From Gnetum montanum (lineage: Eukaryota > Streptophyta > Gnetopsida > Gnetales > Gnetaceae), in assembly GCA_015680685.1 (NCBI GenBank), contig MNCI01035854.1, positions 424,221-471,493 on the forward strand: a DNA stretch of 47,273 bases. The letters run 5' to 3'. The position numbers were made by a program, and so were the translations under genes. A model generated the notes under the pieces. It saw only the letters and a program-made list of their open reading frames with translations. It did not search any database and was not told the origin of the DNA. This document shows, piece after piece, positions 11,901 through 22,599 of this stretch. The stretch's first letter is position 1. Every line of letters starts with the position of its first letter.

Positions 11901-14900
11901 GCAATGTTTTCAAGGCTTCAAGTGTTAACACTTGCTCCCTAGCAACGTGTGTTACAGTGTGTGGATGGCTAGAAAATAGATTATATTTCAGGGACAAGAT
12001 TGTAAGAACATTAAGGAATGTTGGCCTTGAAGGATGAAATCTGCAGATGCAAAATGGTTCCACGTTGCTAGGCGAAGGCATAATGAGCAGAATGGGTGTA
12101 ATGAGCATGGATTGCTATAGCTAATATTTGTTTGGAATTTCGTTCAATACAAGCCGATGGCAAAATTTACATGTAATCTTATTAAGGTTTACAATGACGT
12201 TCAACCACCATTAAAGCGAGTGTACAAGTAATCTTATTAAGGTTTACAATGAAGTTCAACCACCATTAAAGAGAGTGCAACTCTGTCGCATGTATTTTCC
12301 AAGAGAAAACACAAATGATGAGTTAACTGATAATTGCACTGAAACTGACATAGAAGTTAACATGTTACAGCAATAAAACTGCCTGCTATTGCATACTTTA
12401 AGGAAGATTACTTACATTACAATATCAACGCCAGCCTTAACAAATTTGCAAAATTTAAAAGCTTAATCAACTACAGTAAACAATGATTAAATAGGCATAA
12501 TGAAATGCACTTATATATCTCAATATAGAATAATTATGTAAACTATATTTGCAAGTCGGTCACACGTCAGTGTGCCTGATCCACTCGCTGTACCAAATTG
12601 CAAAAGATGGAAGGAATACCAGTAAGATGAAACTATCAGAATGAGAAGGCAAACCTGAACGTTTCCACCGATACAGGTTTCGGCTCAGTATATTGTTTTG
12701 AACTTGAAGTAATTGTAAGGTCAAGATAGACATCTTTGGCAAGAAATCTTTTATTGCATTTCTCACACTGAAACCCAGACTCTGATATAGATGACCTGGA
12801 TGTAAACCATGTGAACATTTGACAGAAAGACATGCAATCTATTTCAGCCAAATCATTACACTGTGCCACTATGGAGAGGGAACATGGTTTTCACATATTA
12901 AACATGATGAAAGAATTGCTAGAAAGCAACTTGAGTGTACACTGTGTAAATGATAAATGCCTCTTACAAGCCAAGTCCTGGAGGGCCCTTTCTAATCAAA
13001 GGCGTATAGCAAACTGGACATGCAAAAATATCTGTACTAATGCTCTTTATGCGTTCCACCTCAGGATCCTGCATAGACATAAAATGTTTTTGAAACCGTG
13101 ATCAAGAGTCCACGGTATGCTTATAAATAAAAGCCAAATATAATAACTGAAAGGAATCTAAATATGAATGTAGAAAGACAAACATATCAAGGGAGTAAAA
13201 ATTCTCTAAATACGGAAATGGTTCTTCAAAACTGACACATGATATCTTTCTCTTGAGCTCAAGGTTTGTGAGAAAATTCAAACATGGCTTAAAATGGATA
13301 ATCGATGAAAGAAAAAGCTCCTAGGAATGTAAATGCTTCAAAAATAAGGCCATAATAAATAAGATAATTTGCTACAAATTTCGTATCATTTACCCATTTT
13401 ACCTTGACATATCTAAATCTTTAAAAATGTCTTTGAAGTAAAGAAAGCCTTTATGAAGATGAAAAATGGCAAAGCAACAGGACCAAATGATATTTCTATG
13501 AAGGTAAAAAAGGCAATGAGAGATATGGGGATCTCTTGATTGACAACTTTATTCAACAGGATCCGGAAGGAGAAGAAAATGCCATATAATTAAAGAAGAA
13601 GTGCTAGAGTACCCATATACAAGAACAAGGGAGCCATTTGAAACTATGTGAACTATAAAGGCATCAAGCTTATGAGTCATATCATGACATTATGGAAAAG
13701 AGTTATAGAACAACATTTAAGACAAGAATTAACTGTTGCTAGAAATAAATTTGGTTTTATACTTGGAAGGTCAACTATCGAAGCTATTTTCTTGGTAAGA
13801 CAATTAATGAAAAAATTTAGGTACGAGGAGAAGAGTTCCCTAAGAGAGTACTAGAATTGAAAGGGTTGAGATTAGTAAAAGTAAAACAAACATGTGCTGC
13901 ATTTTTTGTAGAATACTAAGCAATGTAGATATGAAGATTATAATTTAAAACCAAGAAGTTACTCAATGTAAGCAATTCAGATGCTAAGGATCACTTGTTC
14001 AAATAAACAATGAGATTAATAATGATGTGGCAAACAGAATTGAATCATGATAGATGCATGTGGTATGTTTTGTGATAAAAGAATCATTATTTCGTTGAAG
14101 CAAAAGGTTTATAGAACTACTATTAGACCTGCAATACTTTTAATGCAAAATGTTGACTTATCAAAAAGCACCAAGCTCAATGCATATATGTACTAGAGAT
14201 GAAAATGCTTAGGTAGATGCTGTATGTCATAACAGCTCCTTTATTAAGGGAAGTTTACAGGTAGGACCCATAGATGAAAAGATATATTAAAAAATAAAAG
14301 CCATCTAAGATGGTTTTATCATGTGCTGAAAAGACCAAAGAATGTAGCTATTAGAATATGTCACTTTATTAAAGTTGAAGCGGAACAACAATGAGGTGAC
14401 CTAAACATATTTGGTTTACAAGCATAAACAAGGATATCCAAGATTTCAATGTTAGTGCTTATTTGGCTCTTAATGAAACTGAGATTGAAACTAAATTTTA
14501 TTCCATCTATATAAACCCAAAGGATTTGTCAAACAAATTAACTTGTGCAAGATAAATCAATAACAATAAATCCTGAATATAATAGATGTATTTAAAATTC
14601 ATGTAATTTGAACACTTTTTCTATACAATTCCTTAGAATCAACACTAATAGCTTGAATAGCTTATATAAGATTGACTAGAGATATGCCAATTTCTTCTAA
14701 AGAAATTTGTTTTGCAACATTCTAATAACACATGTTTATGTTTTACTACATGCAACTACCACAACCAGCATATTGTTCTTTCCAATTCTAACCTGAAGGT
14801 TGTGTAATCTCTTTCTAAATCTGCTAATTAGTGCTCTTATGGATATTGGAATTGTTGTAGGTAGATATTATGCTTCATCATGTCTGCCACCTCTAACGGT

Positions 14901-16290
14901 TTGCTAGCAAAATTGAAACTTTTTTGTATTTGCGCTTCCTTTTATCATCTTTCAAAACTTTCTCCTTAACAAGTTTCCAAGCTTGTTTTAAATTTTTTTA
15001 TTATATCAATATTTTCGTCCATGGCATCTGTTGCTAAGATTTTCTGATGATTGCTCTTGAAATCTTATTACTATTTTTATTATTTAAATAGAATGTTAAG
15101 AATCAATACATTGTTTCAGCTTCCCATGGCAACAAATTATCTTCTAATAAAAGTATTGCATATGAGACTTGAGTTTTCACTTTGAATTCATCCAACAAAA
15201 ATTGTTTTTGAAGTTTTTCAATTTTCTTCTATCTTCACCCCACACTGCACATCCACAAAGCACTATAATTTGTAAAATTGTTCCAAAAAATGTTTTTTCA
15301 AACTATTCAAGACCAAATATTGTGATAGTTACATTTGTTACTTATTGTATGTAAAGCCATCCAGCCATTTGCAACTCCTTGAAATATACAATGATTCCAC
15401 TTAATGTTGAGAACATTCTACTCTCAAATATCTGAAATTCACCACAATCTCACATTCTTTTTTATGTACATGCTAATAATATACATATCGCACCTCTGTT
15501 TTCCCTCTCTTTTATCCAATGCTGTATATCTTTAGAACAATTTATGTCTGGTTCAAACCAAATATTCTGAATGTTGAATGACCCCAAAATTCTGAAAGCA
15601 CACTTACGGTAACATTAGAAGCACAACATTCATATTGAGGACATGATGGCATCAACATAGGCTAGGCAAATTTAGTAAATTTCTAATAAAGGCTGTTGGC
15701 CAGTCTGCCAAGGAATGAACCAGTTCCACTGAAATTGTACAATACCACTGCCGATGTAAAAAAACCAGAACTTTGCGCTGCCGGACAGGAATTCACTATA
15801 AATGTCAATACAAGCTTGTGTATTACTTGAAAGTTACTCTCATGAATTTCTTTCAAGGAAACTATCGGAGCTTTGTGTATAACTTCAAAGCTACTAATAA
15901 ATTTCTTTCAAAGAAACTATGGGCTAATGATTTTTTCCGCGTTAAAAAATTACCTCCTCATCAAGGAACCTTCTGCAATCTAAATTCAGGTACTTTGGTC
16001 AACGTTGTAAAACATAACCCAACACCGATTACGAAACAAATCTAAAAATATACCCAGACATTAGAGATAAATGAATCAACAGCACATTTGAGAGCAGAAA
16101 CTACCGCTGAGTTGACAGCAGAAGATGCTTGAATCCGAGAACCAGAATATCCATGACCAGTTCTGGATTTGGATAATTCATACTTGAAAATCTTGAAATG
16201 GATTCCACAAGGAAATCTTTGGAATAAGGCTCTGCGAGATAAAGCCGAAGAAGCTGAAAATGGTGACAAAACGGGGCAGAGTGTATCCAT
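5938..16290 (-). CDS. Plastid-type SAM-dependent methyltransferase (At2g41040/At1g78140-like), 8 exons
   Basis: Exons: 16290-16105, 13068-12968, 12795-12655, 9733-9652, 9333-9140, 8969-8858, 6381-6277, 6078-5938, giving 1062 nt and 353 aa. All introns are GT-AG and all phases close. Residues 1-62 form a Ser/Ala/Arg-rich, acid-poor transit peptide. Residues about 78-108 hold a split zinc ribbon (ACPVC, then QCEKC), as in bacterial RlmA-type methyltransferases. The SAM-binding Rossmann domain follows: LIDASCGSGLF (motif I), IALDFSENML, VRADISRLPFP and AALHCW, then RVLKPGGVFVATT. The C-terminus (EEELKDLCKICG) matches the plant family, whose length is about 350 aa. Arabidopsis homologues are plastoglobule proteins; the substrate is not established. 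Exon 1 is joined on transit-peptide character and phase. The exon 4 donor (GTGCGA) is weak. I see no lesion; the gene looks functional. Confidence 0.9.
7831..7960. repeat. 65-bp imperfect tandem duplication
   Basis: Copies 7831-7895 and 7896-7960 share the ordered blocks TTRGCTAAG, AAAAAAGTTCAYCTCTTGGC, with scattered substitutions. Intronic; no further meaning is seen. Confidence 0.6.
8087..8262. repeat. 88-bp tandem duplication
   Basis: Copies 8087-8174 and 8175-8262, both starting GGGGTTCTCTTTCTC and ending TTCATTCAACCTGACA, differ at only a few positions, so this duplication is younger than the neighbouring 65-bp one. Intronic. Confidence 0.85.
9734..12654 (-). other. Methyltransferase intron 3 (2921 nt)
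   Basis: AT-rich intron with many T- and A-runs and one 55-bp tandem duplication (12175-12284). No recognisable transposon protein. The short open stretches in it are not supported as genes. Confidence 0.7.
12175..12284. repeat. 55-bp tandem duplication
   Basis: Copies 12175-12229 and 12230-12284 share AATCTTATTAAGGTTTACAA and TTCAACCACCATTAAAG. Intronic. Confidence 0.8.
13430..14460 (+). mobile_element. RTE-type LINE reverse transcriptase fragment in methyltransferase intron 1
   Basis: Plus-strand translation shows KMKNGKATGPNDIS, VPIYKNKG, NYKGIKLMSHIMTLWKRVIE and NKFGFILGRSTIEAIFLVRQ, the conserved early reverse-transcriptase blocks of plant RTE non-LTR retrotransposons. The FIDLEKAYDR and FADD regions are missing after about 13830. 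A jump leads to a tail resembling the C-terminus (LKGLRLVKVK; later weak matches to about 14460). Several stops interrupt it. It lies antisense to the host gene inside its 3036-nt first intron, so it does not disturb the coding sequence. Remaining intron sequence up to 16104 shows nothing recognisable. Confidence 0.75.
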
Positions 16291-16510
16291 CTGGATTGCT
16301 CTGTATCAACTGGCCACCATGGGTAGCCTTGATCATGTCTACCTCCCAAATTCTGGATATCACGGCAATAAAAATGACACTCGCAATTCCATTTTAAAAA
16401 TTTGGAAATCGACCCACAACAGTTTGGCTTTTAGGACCAGGACATTCAATGATATTTTACAACTTAACGTGCAGCGTGCACCTGCGTGGACCAACAACGA
16501 CTGCACGTAG
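16291..16510 (-). promoter_or_regulatory. Upstream region of the methyltransferase gene
   Basis: The start at 16290 is chosen because the frame beginning there gives a plastid transit peptide that splices in phase to the conserved exons. Two upstream ATGs (16363 and 16349) open other frames that overlap the start; if the mRNA includes them they would act as overlapping uORFs. No clear TATA box was identified. Confidence 0.3.
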
Positions 16511-16609
16511 TTTTGTTTGTTTGTTTTCGTTTTAAATAAAAAATTATTACATCGGTGCTTTCAAAACCAAAATTTTTTTGATAATGTTATTAATTATCTT
16601 TGCATGAGC

Positions 16610-16803
16610 CTGCTGTAATCATGAGATTTGAACCCGTTACCTATTGTCTACCGAGCGTGAAAGCTTTCCATCGTTCGTATTTTAAGTGTAAAACATCTTC
16701 CGTTGTGGGAGGGTGCTTAACCACTCGGAGCTTTTAGGCGGAAACTTTAAGTGTAAAAACATCTTCCGTTGTGGGAGGGTGCTTAACCACTCAGAGCTTT
16801 TAG
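16610..16803 (-). mobile_element. tRNA-derived SINE-like element with internal 65-bp duplication
   Basis: On the minus strand, GAGTGGTTAAGCACCC fits a Pol III A box and GGGTTCAAATCTC fits a B box, the arrangement of a tRNA-derived SINE. The A-box part is duplicated (16681-16745 and 16746-16803), which moves the second A box about 65 bp further out. It is not a tRNA gene: the spacing is far too long and no cloverleaf forms. Confidence 0.55.
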
Positions 16804-17213
16804 ATTATTCAAAGTGTGAGATTTGTTTTTAAGCAACGTCACGATAAGGAATAGATTTGCTAGCATACCAACTAATTGCCGTTGAAGAGAATAGCGATGC
16901 ATCTAGATTTGATTGGAACAAAAGTTTTGATCCCACAATTTTTAATTTTAACCATAAACACAATGCTGTGTAAAATTTTAATTTTAACCGTAAATGACAT
17001 AATGGTAAGATTTTAATTTTAAACATAAACAACATAAACACAATGCTTTGTAAAATTTTCATTGTTGGCTCATGCTTACTTAGTTTTGTTGTAGTGAAGT
17101 GAAGCATCAATTTTCCTTTAAAACTTAATTTCCAAGTAGGAGCATCAATTTTACTTTAAAACTTAATTTCAATATTTTATTAACCAATGTTCTGGCATTC
17201 ACAACTTAGCATT

Positions 17214-17249
17214 ATGGTTTTACTTATGGTTTTACTTATGGTTTTACTT
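17214..17249. repeat. 12-bp unit, three perfect copies
   Basis: ATGGTTTTACTT three times in a row inside the left dispersed-repeat copy; the corresponding place in the right copy has a single degenerate unit. Confidence 0.9.
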
Positions 17250-17600
17250 AATCCAGAATCATTCTAAGCATAAAAGCATGATTTTATTATTTCTAATACA
17301 TGTGAATCCACTTTTTGAGTATGCTATTCAAAAACTATTAGGTTCTTCAAGCAAAGTTACATTGATATATTTAGTCTAATAAATTTAAATTGTAGTAGAT
17401 ATTTAGTTGCAGAGGTGAAGTACAGGTAACACTTTTTTGTAAAATCTAAAACATAACATTCCAGTGTTAAATCCAAATAAGTCTTAGAATCAAACTGGTC
17501 ACTCGGAAATTGTAAACCACTTATTCTAACCAGGTTAACAATATCTGTCATAATTTAGGATATCAACATTGTTTATAAATCAGTGCACTGTTTTATAAAT

Positions 17601-17667
17601 TTAGAATAAAGCAATGCACTGTTAAAGAATAGCAATCCTAAATTTATAAACCATTGCTTTATTCTAA
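17601..17667. repeat. Inverted repeat, 16-bp perfect arms
   Basis: TTAGAATAAAGCAATG (17601-17616) is matched by its exact reverse complement at 17652-17667, with a 35-bp loop. Flanking CACTGTTAAA motifs repeat several times nearby. It could be a MITE relic or a hairpin. Confidence 0.75.
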
Positions 17668-17775
17668 GTTAAATCAATGCACTGTTAAATTTATTCTAAC
17701 AGCAATAGCCTACACTGTTGCCCAGTGACACTTTTCATCCCTTGTTTACCGTTGTTTCCAGTCTTCCCAGGTTCT

Positions 17776-18423
17776 TTCCAGTGACACATAGAAGTTGTTA
17801 TCCACAACTTGCAGGTTCAATTCAGAGGGGAATGCTGAACTACATTAATAAAAGCACACTAAAGTGAACATAAAAAAGGTAGCATATTGAGGAACTTACG
17901 TTATCCTGAAAAATGTCAATTAATATAATGGCAATCTTATAAACAAAAGTCAAAAACCTCAAAAACATAACACAATACAAATGCAAATCTGACGGGACAA
18001 TATTTACATCAGCAAAACAAAAACCTAGAGCTTCTCACTTCCAGAAACATAAACTCATTGCAGTATACAAACATGAAATTTTTTAACCATGCCTTGATGC
18101 ATTTTTGAACTGAAAATAAACATTTGCTTTTAGAACATTAAGATCTGCACTATACTGATTTCTCCTAACTTATCTGTGCTCAAACAATGCCCCGTACCAC
18201 AGGTTCTTGAGCTAAATTTAAAGATTATCTACAAAGAAATTGGGAAATGTTTATTATGAAATAAAACATAAATTTAACTGCTGAACTAGTGAATCAGTAG
18301 TTAAAATACATAAATCAACATAGTTCACAAAATTTGCTTTTCAAAGATACAATATTCTTCTGTACTTCTTGTTCTTTTAATCGTCTATCTAGTCATAAGG
18401 ACATCATGCCTGGAGAAACAGAC
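17776..18423. other. 3' flank of the small mitochondrial-type gene
   Basis: AT-rich sequence downstream of the stop codon at 18424; it should hold the 3' UTR. Nothing else recognised. Confidence 0.4.
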
Positions 18424-20565
18424 CTATCTTGATTGAACTTTCTGAACTTTTGTCTGAACACTGCCACCGCTGGTTTTTGAAGCTTGTTTGACTACACTTC
18501 CTATTATGCTACTGGGTTTTGTTAGCCATGTGGTGCATAGAAACTGTTTAGTATTCCCAACGTGATTACATATCAATCTTATCTTCTGACGTTCCCTCAA
18601 CCATCTCACCATTATCTTCAATTGTTGTTTACTGTTCAATCCTTGGATTCCAGCATCCTTTGAAAATTAGAGAAAACTAAAGTTAGTATTCTATCATTTC
18701 GAACAATACTATTACGAATAATATGCACCACATAAGTCTGTACTCTGTTAACAAATCGATTAACCAACATATCTATACAGTGGAAGAAATATAAATAAAG
18801 TTGAAATTCCATTATTCCTTCTCTATAGTTATTTTAAAGCTATATACCAGAAAAATCATCAGAAGTAGGTACATTCCATTCCATGCTATAAGCAATTTTT
18901 CATAAAATAAATTGAAACCAATAATATGACCTTTATTTCTGATTTAAACCAACTAAATGCTCTCTATCGCATGTAACAAATATAAATCCTCAACAAATGT
19001 TATATTAATGCAACAAAAAATAAAGAACATTCTCTCAGAAGAGCCTCTACAAATATTGCACATATTTTAACACTCACATCATTCTTGAAAAAATTGTAAA
19101 AGACATTGACAGCTGTAAGAAATCATACACACACGAAAAGAAATAAAAGAAATTCTCCTTAAGGCCTAAAGCTAAACAGCAATAAGAAACATAAGATGTT
19201 TTCAAAAATATGTAACATCCAAAAGATTGTTGTTATGTCTTTTTTTATATAGAGTAAAAGTTTATGTTTCAACATCAATGAGAAGCACATTTAAACATTT
19301 GATATTCTGAAAAAAAAGGGAAAATAAGCGGTTTCCCATCTCTTCTTTTTTTTTCTTTTTTTGTTTAACACTTTGCAGTTTGTACCAAACAAGCATATTC
19401 ACACTTCATCTGGCACTCCTTGAATAAATTTTAAAATAAAATATATCTTATTACAGGCCTTAACGGTTAAATAACAAAGAAAATTAACTAGCCAACTTGA
19501 AAAGCAAATAGCCATCAGAAATGTGTGGATCAGAGGGTCAAGTATATAAACTATTCTTCTAAAATTCAGCAATTCAATAAAAGGCTATGTTTTTAATTAT
19601 GCATTTTTGGAAAAACAATAGGTTTTTTGCCTTAATTTTCAGCCCCTTGAACCGTTCCACTATTTGTGCAGTTTGATATCTATTGCATATTCACCTACAA
19701 ATGTACACCCAAAAAAATCTGAGAAAAAACTAATATACCTATCCATTATAAATCTTTTAATCATATCAACGTATAATGAGCTCAAATATATTAGGGCAAC
19801 GTCAGTTTTTATCTCCACAAGTAATCCCTACCGTTGACATTTGTTCAGCCTTGAACTATACAACTTATTGACATTTTGCTCAGCCTTGAACCATACAACT
19901 TAAACCCTAAACCCTAAACAAATTCCTATGTTTTTTTCAATTTGTCTTTTCTAGGTTTCAAGGGATCTGTTTCACATGCAGATAGTCCTCAGCGATCTTT
20001 CTCGCATCCTTGTCAAAGTTCTCAGTTCTATACCAATGTCTTCAGAAGCAAAACATGAATAATAATTCTCAGGAGGAAAACTAGGAGGTATAAAATTATA
20101 AAAACCTTTGTGCATTACAATAATTCAAATTGAAATCGTGTAACAACACCTATTCGGCTTATTCTGCATTCCCCAATTCATTTTCTCGAAAACCCAGCAA
20201 ACCTAAACAAGAAAACTTTACAACCCACCCGAAGATTTCGCATAACATCTTTCCAACGATATATTTCTGACAGTAAAATTAACAACATAATGAAATCCAT
20301 CAGGAGAACCTAGAGAAGAAACCCAGAAATTTTGGTGGCATCAACTATCTCCTTTACTCAATCTCGCTGAACGATCAATAAATGGAAACAAATTTACCTT
20401 AACACAATCCCAGATTGCAGGAATAGTGAGAGGGCCTTGACTTTGGATGACCTCAAGAAGGGCTTTGCTCAGTTTTGCTGCCTGTTCCGGAGGAACTCTC
20501 AAATCGCACTCTCTCAGCGGCGGATGCTGCCGTCTGGAGAATAATCTCACTGCTGTTGCGAACAT
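18424..20565 (-). CDS. Small conserved plant protein, probably mitochondrial (133 aa), 2 exons
   Basis: Exons 20565-20398 and 18657-18424 give 402 nt and 133 aa; the single 1740-nt intron is phase 0 with GTAAAT and CAAAG borders. The N-terminus MFATAVRLFSRRQ is rich in Arg and hydrophobic residues with no acid, as in mitochondrial presequences. The core (residues about 29-105) has LSKALLEVIQ, GPLTIPAIWDCVK, then GLNSKQQLKIMVRWLRERQK and RLICNHVG, giving a helix-turn-helix pattern that could be winged-helix-like. The tail is Ser/Lys-rich. I could not name the family; a structural role, for example in the mitoribosome, is only a guess. An in-frame ATG at 20721 would add 52 residues, but the start at 20565 gives the better presequence. 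No lesion is seen. Confidence 0.75.
19901..19920. other. Short telomere-like motif in the intron
   Basis: Two and a half units of the plant telomere repeat (TAAACCCTAAACCCTAAA) on the plus strand, about 480 bp into the intron. It follows a short duplicated sequence (CAGCCTTGAACYATACAACTT). It is an interstitial telomere-like or telo-box motif on the antisense strand of the gene. Confidence 0.7.
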
Positions 20566-20964
20566 TTTCGATCTCCTCTTCTCCCTTTGCCAATGTTCGG
20601 CAGCTCTGCTACTTTCACCTGCAATGCACCCTTTTAAACCTTTGGCTTTGCCCCTGGTTGGTTTCTCTGCCCAGAGGTTTGGAAAATTGTTTTTGGTTCT
20701 GTTTTCCCGACAGTCGTACATGGACGAGAAATGAAATATAAAAGCTTAAGATACGTTATGTACTAAATGATAACTTCCTGAGAGCATAGCCAAGTGGTAT
20801 TCTCCCCCTTGTTTCATGGTAAATAGGTTGTGAGGTGCGGTTACATCACATAGTTAACTTGCATGATTCTTGTTGCACGTATATTCATGGGAGGTAGTTT
20901 TCGGAAGTAATGAAGTGATAACCCTGATAACACTTTTAATTTGAAAGCTCTAGGTTATGGTTCT
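20566..20964. other. Upstream region of the small gene, and SINE-like target of the chromovirus
   Basis: 20566-20740 should hold the 5' UTR and core promoter on the minus strand. From about 20785, CATAGCCAAGTGGTATTCTC resembles a Pol III A box, and 20910-20964 (AACACTTTTAATTTGAAAGC, GGTTATGGTTCT) resembles the SINE-like family seen at 27.7-28.0 and 35.3 kb. The retrotransposon LTR starts directly after it at 20965. Confidence 0.4.
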
Positions 20965-21529
20965 TGTAACAACATTGTCTCTCATAACATTGTTCGACAC
21001 CCTTAGAGTTCCCCCAAGCAGATTTTGAATCGGGACGAAACTCAAGAGGAATACACCTCAACAATCAATAGTCCTGAAGCACATGCCAACAAATAATGTG
21101 TTAGTGTTAGCATGTCCCCTGAGTGGTGTTTCAAATTCAATATTTAAGATACGCTAACAAGCTAGATAGCGCTCCCTTGCTCCACTCATGTGGACACCAT
21201 TGGGACTACCAGCTGAACCCTCCAGATTCATCACTGCGTGCTGGTAGTTGATGTCATGCTCCAAAGAGCACATGCAACATCCCATAGCACATCCCATGAC
21301 ACACCCGGTAAAAACACCCCAATGTAGAGTTGAACTACGCAACCCTCCCAGGCAAGGTCCTACCAAGTGGGGTAATGAGGTAGGTCGTAGCCTCCTCTTA
21401 CTAATGCATGGAACTGCCATGCCAGTATGGTTTCAAAGACACAAGGAGCAGAGGACCCCTTGTGGCCCCACGGCCCTTGAATCGTGGGGGAGGTAGCAGG
21501 CCACCACCAACCCTACTACCTCTCTCACA
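20965..21529 (-). repeat. Chromovirus 3' LTR
   Basis: 565 bp, collinear without gaps with 27117-27681. TG...CA ends. The polypurine tract lies directly outside it at 21530-21542. A translated stretch here is shared with the other LTR and is not a gene. Confidence 0.9.
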
Positions 21530-21542
21530 ATCCTCCCTTGCT
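21530..21542 (-). other. Polypurine tract of the chromovirus
   Basis: On the minus strand AAGCAAGGGAGGAT sits directly before the 3' LTR, the usual place of the plus-strand primer. Confidence 0.7.
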
Positions 21543-22152
21543 TAAAATGAGCGACAACCTCATAGCATAGCCTAGGTAACCCACAAGGCAACTACATCAA
21601 AACCAAGGGAGGACTCCGTCAATTTCAAGGAAGTATGCCCATGCTATCTTGAGTTAAGTTTGAAGGCATCTTCAGTTCTAGAAGGTCCAACTATTAGGGC
21701 CTAAGGCCGTAAAACATTTTTTTTTTGAACTCGACCGTTTTTCTAAGATTTGAACTCATCCTAACATTCGACACCTAAGTCATGAGCATCACCCCTCAAG
21801 ACTTGACATGTCCATCCTTCCATACCTAGCTTGAATACCATGCTATGGGAGGATATCAGGTGGTCTATCATTGCGACATGACAGAACACATCGACCTAGG
21901 AATGCATGAGTTCCAGGGTGTCCCTTGACTCGTTTGGATCCAAAGATCTAGAGGTCTCAAGTTCAACAGAGTTCCCTTCTATTTGAAACTTAAGCCCAAT
22001 CGCCTATAGAGCACTTCAAAAGGCTCCAAGCACCTTCCTCCCTTGTCTGAGGCAAGCTCTCATAGGAATTTGCTTCTGAATCCTACAAGACACCACATGC
22101 CATGCCTCTTCCGATTTGTTTTTTTGTTTCATGGGAGGTTTCTCCATCTATC

Positions 22153-22330
22153 ATTGAAGTAGCCAAGGCAGGAGGTCGATTGCTTGCTCCCGATAGAAGT
22201 CCAAGATCAAGTTTTCTTGGGACCTCAAATGCTCCCATGGTTCCCAACTATCATATGAGTCAGGATGGTGTTTCCAATGGACGAGGAACTCCACTTTCAA
22301 ATCTGCACCATGGCCAGTGGTCCGGAAGTT
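22153..22330 (-). pseudogene. Chromodomain at the end of the chromovirus integrase
   Basis: Minus-strand frame with VEFLVHWKHHPDSYDSWEP and then WEHLRSQENLILDFYREQ, ending in a stop. This is the chromodomain core (V-W-K-G-hydrophobic, TWEP-E-L). The aromatic W and the WEP motif are kept. In chromoviruses this domain is thought to guide integration to particular chromatin. Confidence 0.85.
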
Positions 22331-22599
22331 TCGGATGCAATCTGCTCTCTTTCCTTGTATAGATCATATACAAGGTCGCTCTTGGATCGAGAGGCTTCTT
22401 TCCGGATATGGGAACCCATCCGACAATGGCTTCAGCATGCTAACATGAAAAATTGGATGGACTCAGTCCATATTGATAGGTAGCTGAAGCTTATATGTCA
22501 TAGAGTTAATTTTATCGATGATCTAGAAGGGACCATCATACTACCTCATCAACTTGGAGGTAGTTCCCTATTTTGGCTTAAACTAATGTGGATCCAACT

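Larger units (their letters stand above)
16840..17775. repeat. Dispersed repeat block, left copy
   Basis: The order of motifs (TAAAATTTTCAT, GTAGGAGCATCAA, TTTTATTAACCA, repeated ATGGTTTTACTT, then AATATCTSTCATAATTTA) reappears at about 29770-30445, and the last 56 bp (17720-17775) reappear at 31567-31622. Both copies run in the same direction about 13 kb apart. The left copy also contains an AT-rich array (about 16935-17060), a 12-bp unit repeated three times (17214-17249) and an inverted repeat (17601-17616 with 17652-17667). No protein was recognised. It may be a non-autonomous transposon. Confidence 0.6.

Noticed and set aside
16169-16510. Plus-strand ORF of 113 codons
   Set aside because: It overlaps methyltransferase exon 1 on the opposite strand; the minus-strand reading has a transit peptide and joins in phase to conserved exons.
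20447-20741. Plus-strand ORFs of 95 and 88 codons
   Set aside because: Antisense to exon 1 of the small mitochondrial-type gene.
21154-21420. Minus-strand 88-codon ORF, also at 27306-27623
   Set aside because: Present in both LTRs of the chromovirus; translation of non-coding LTR.
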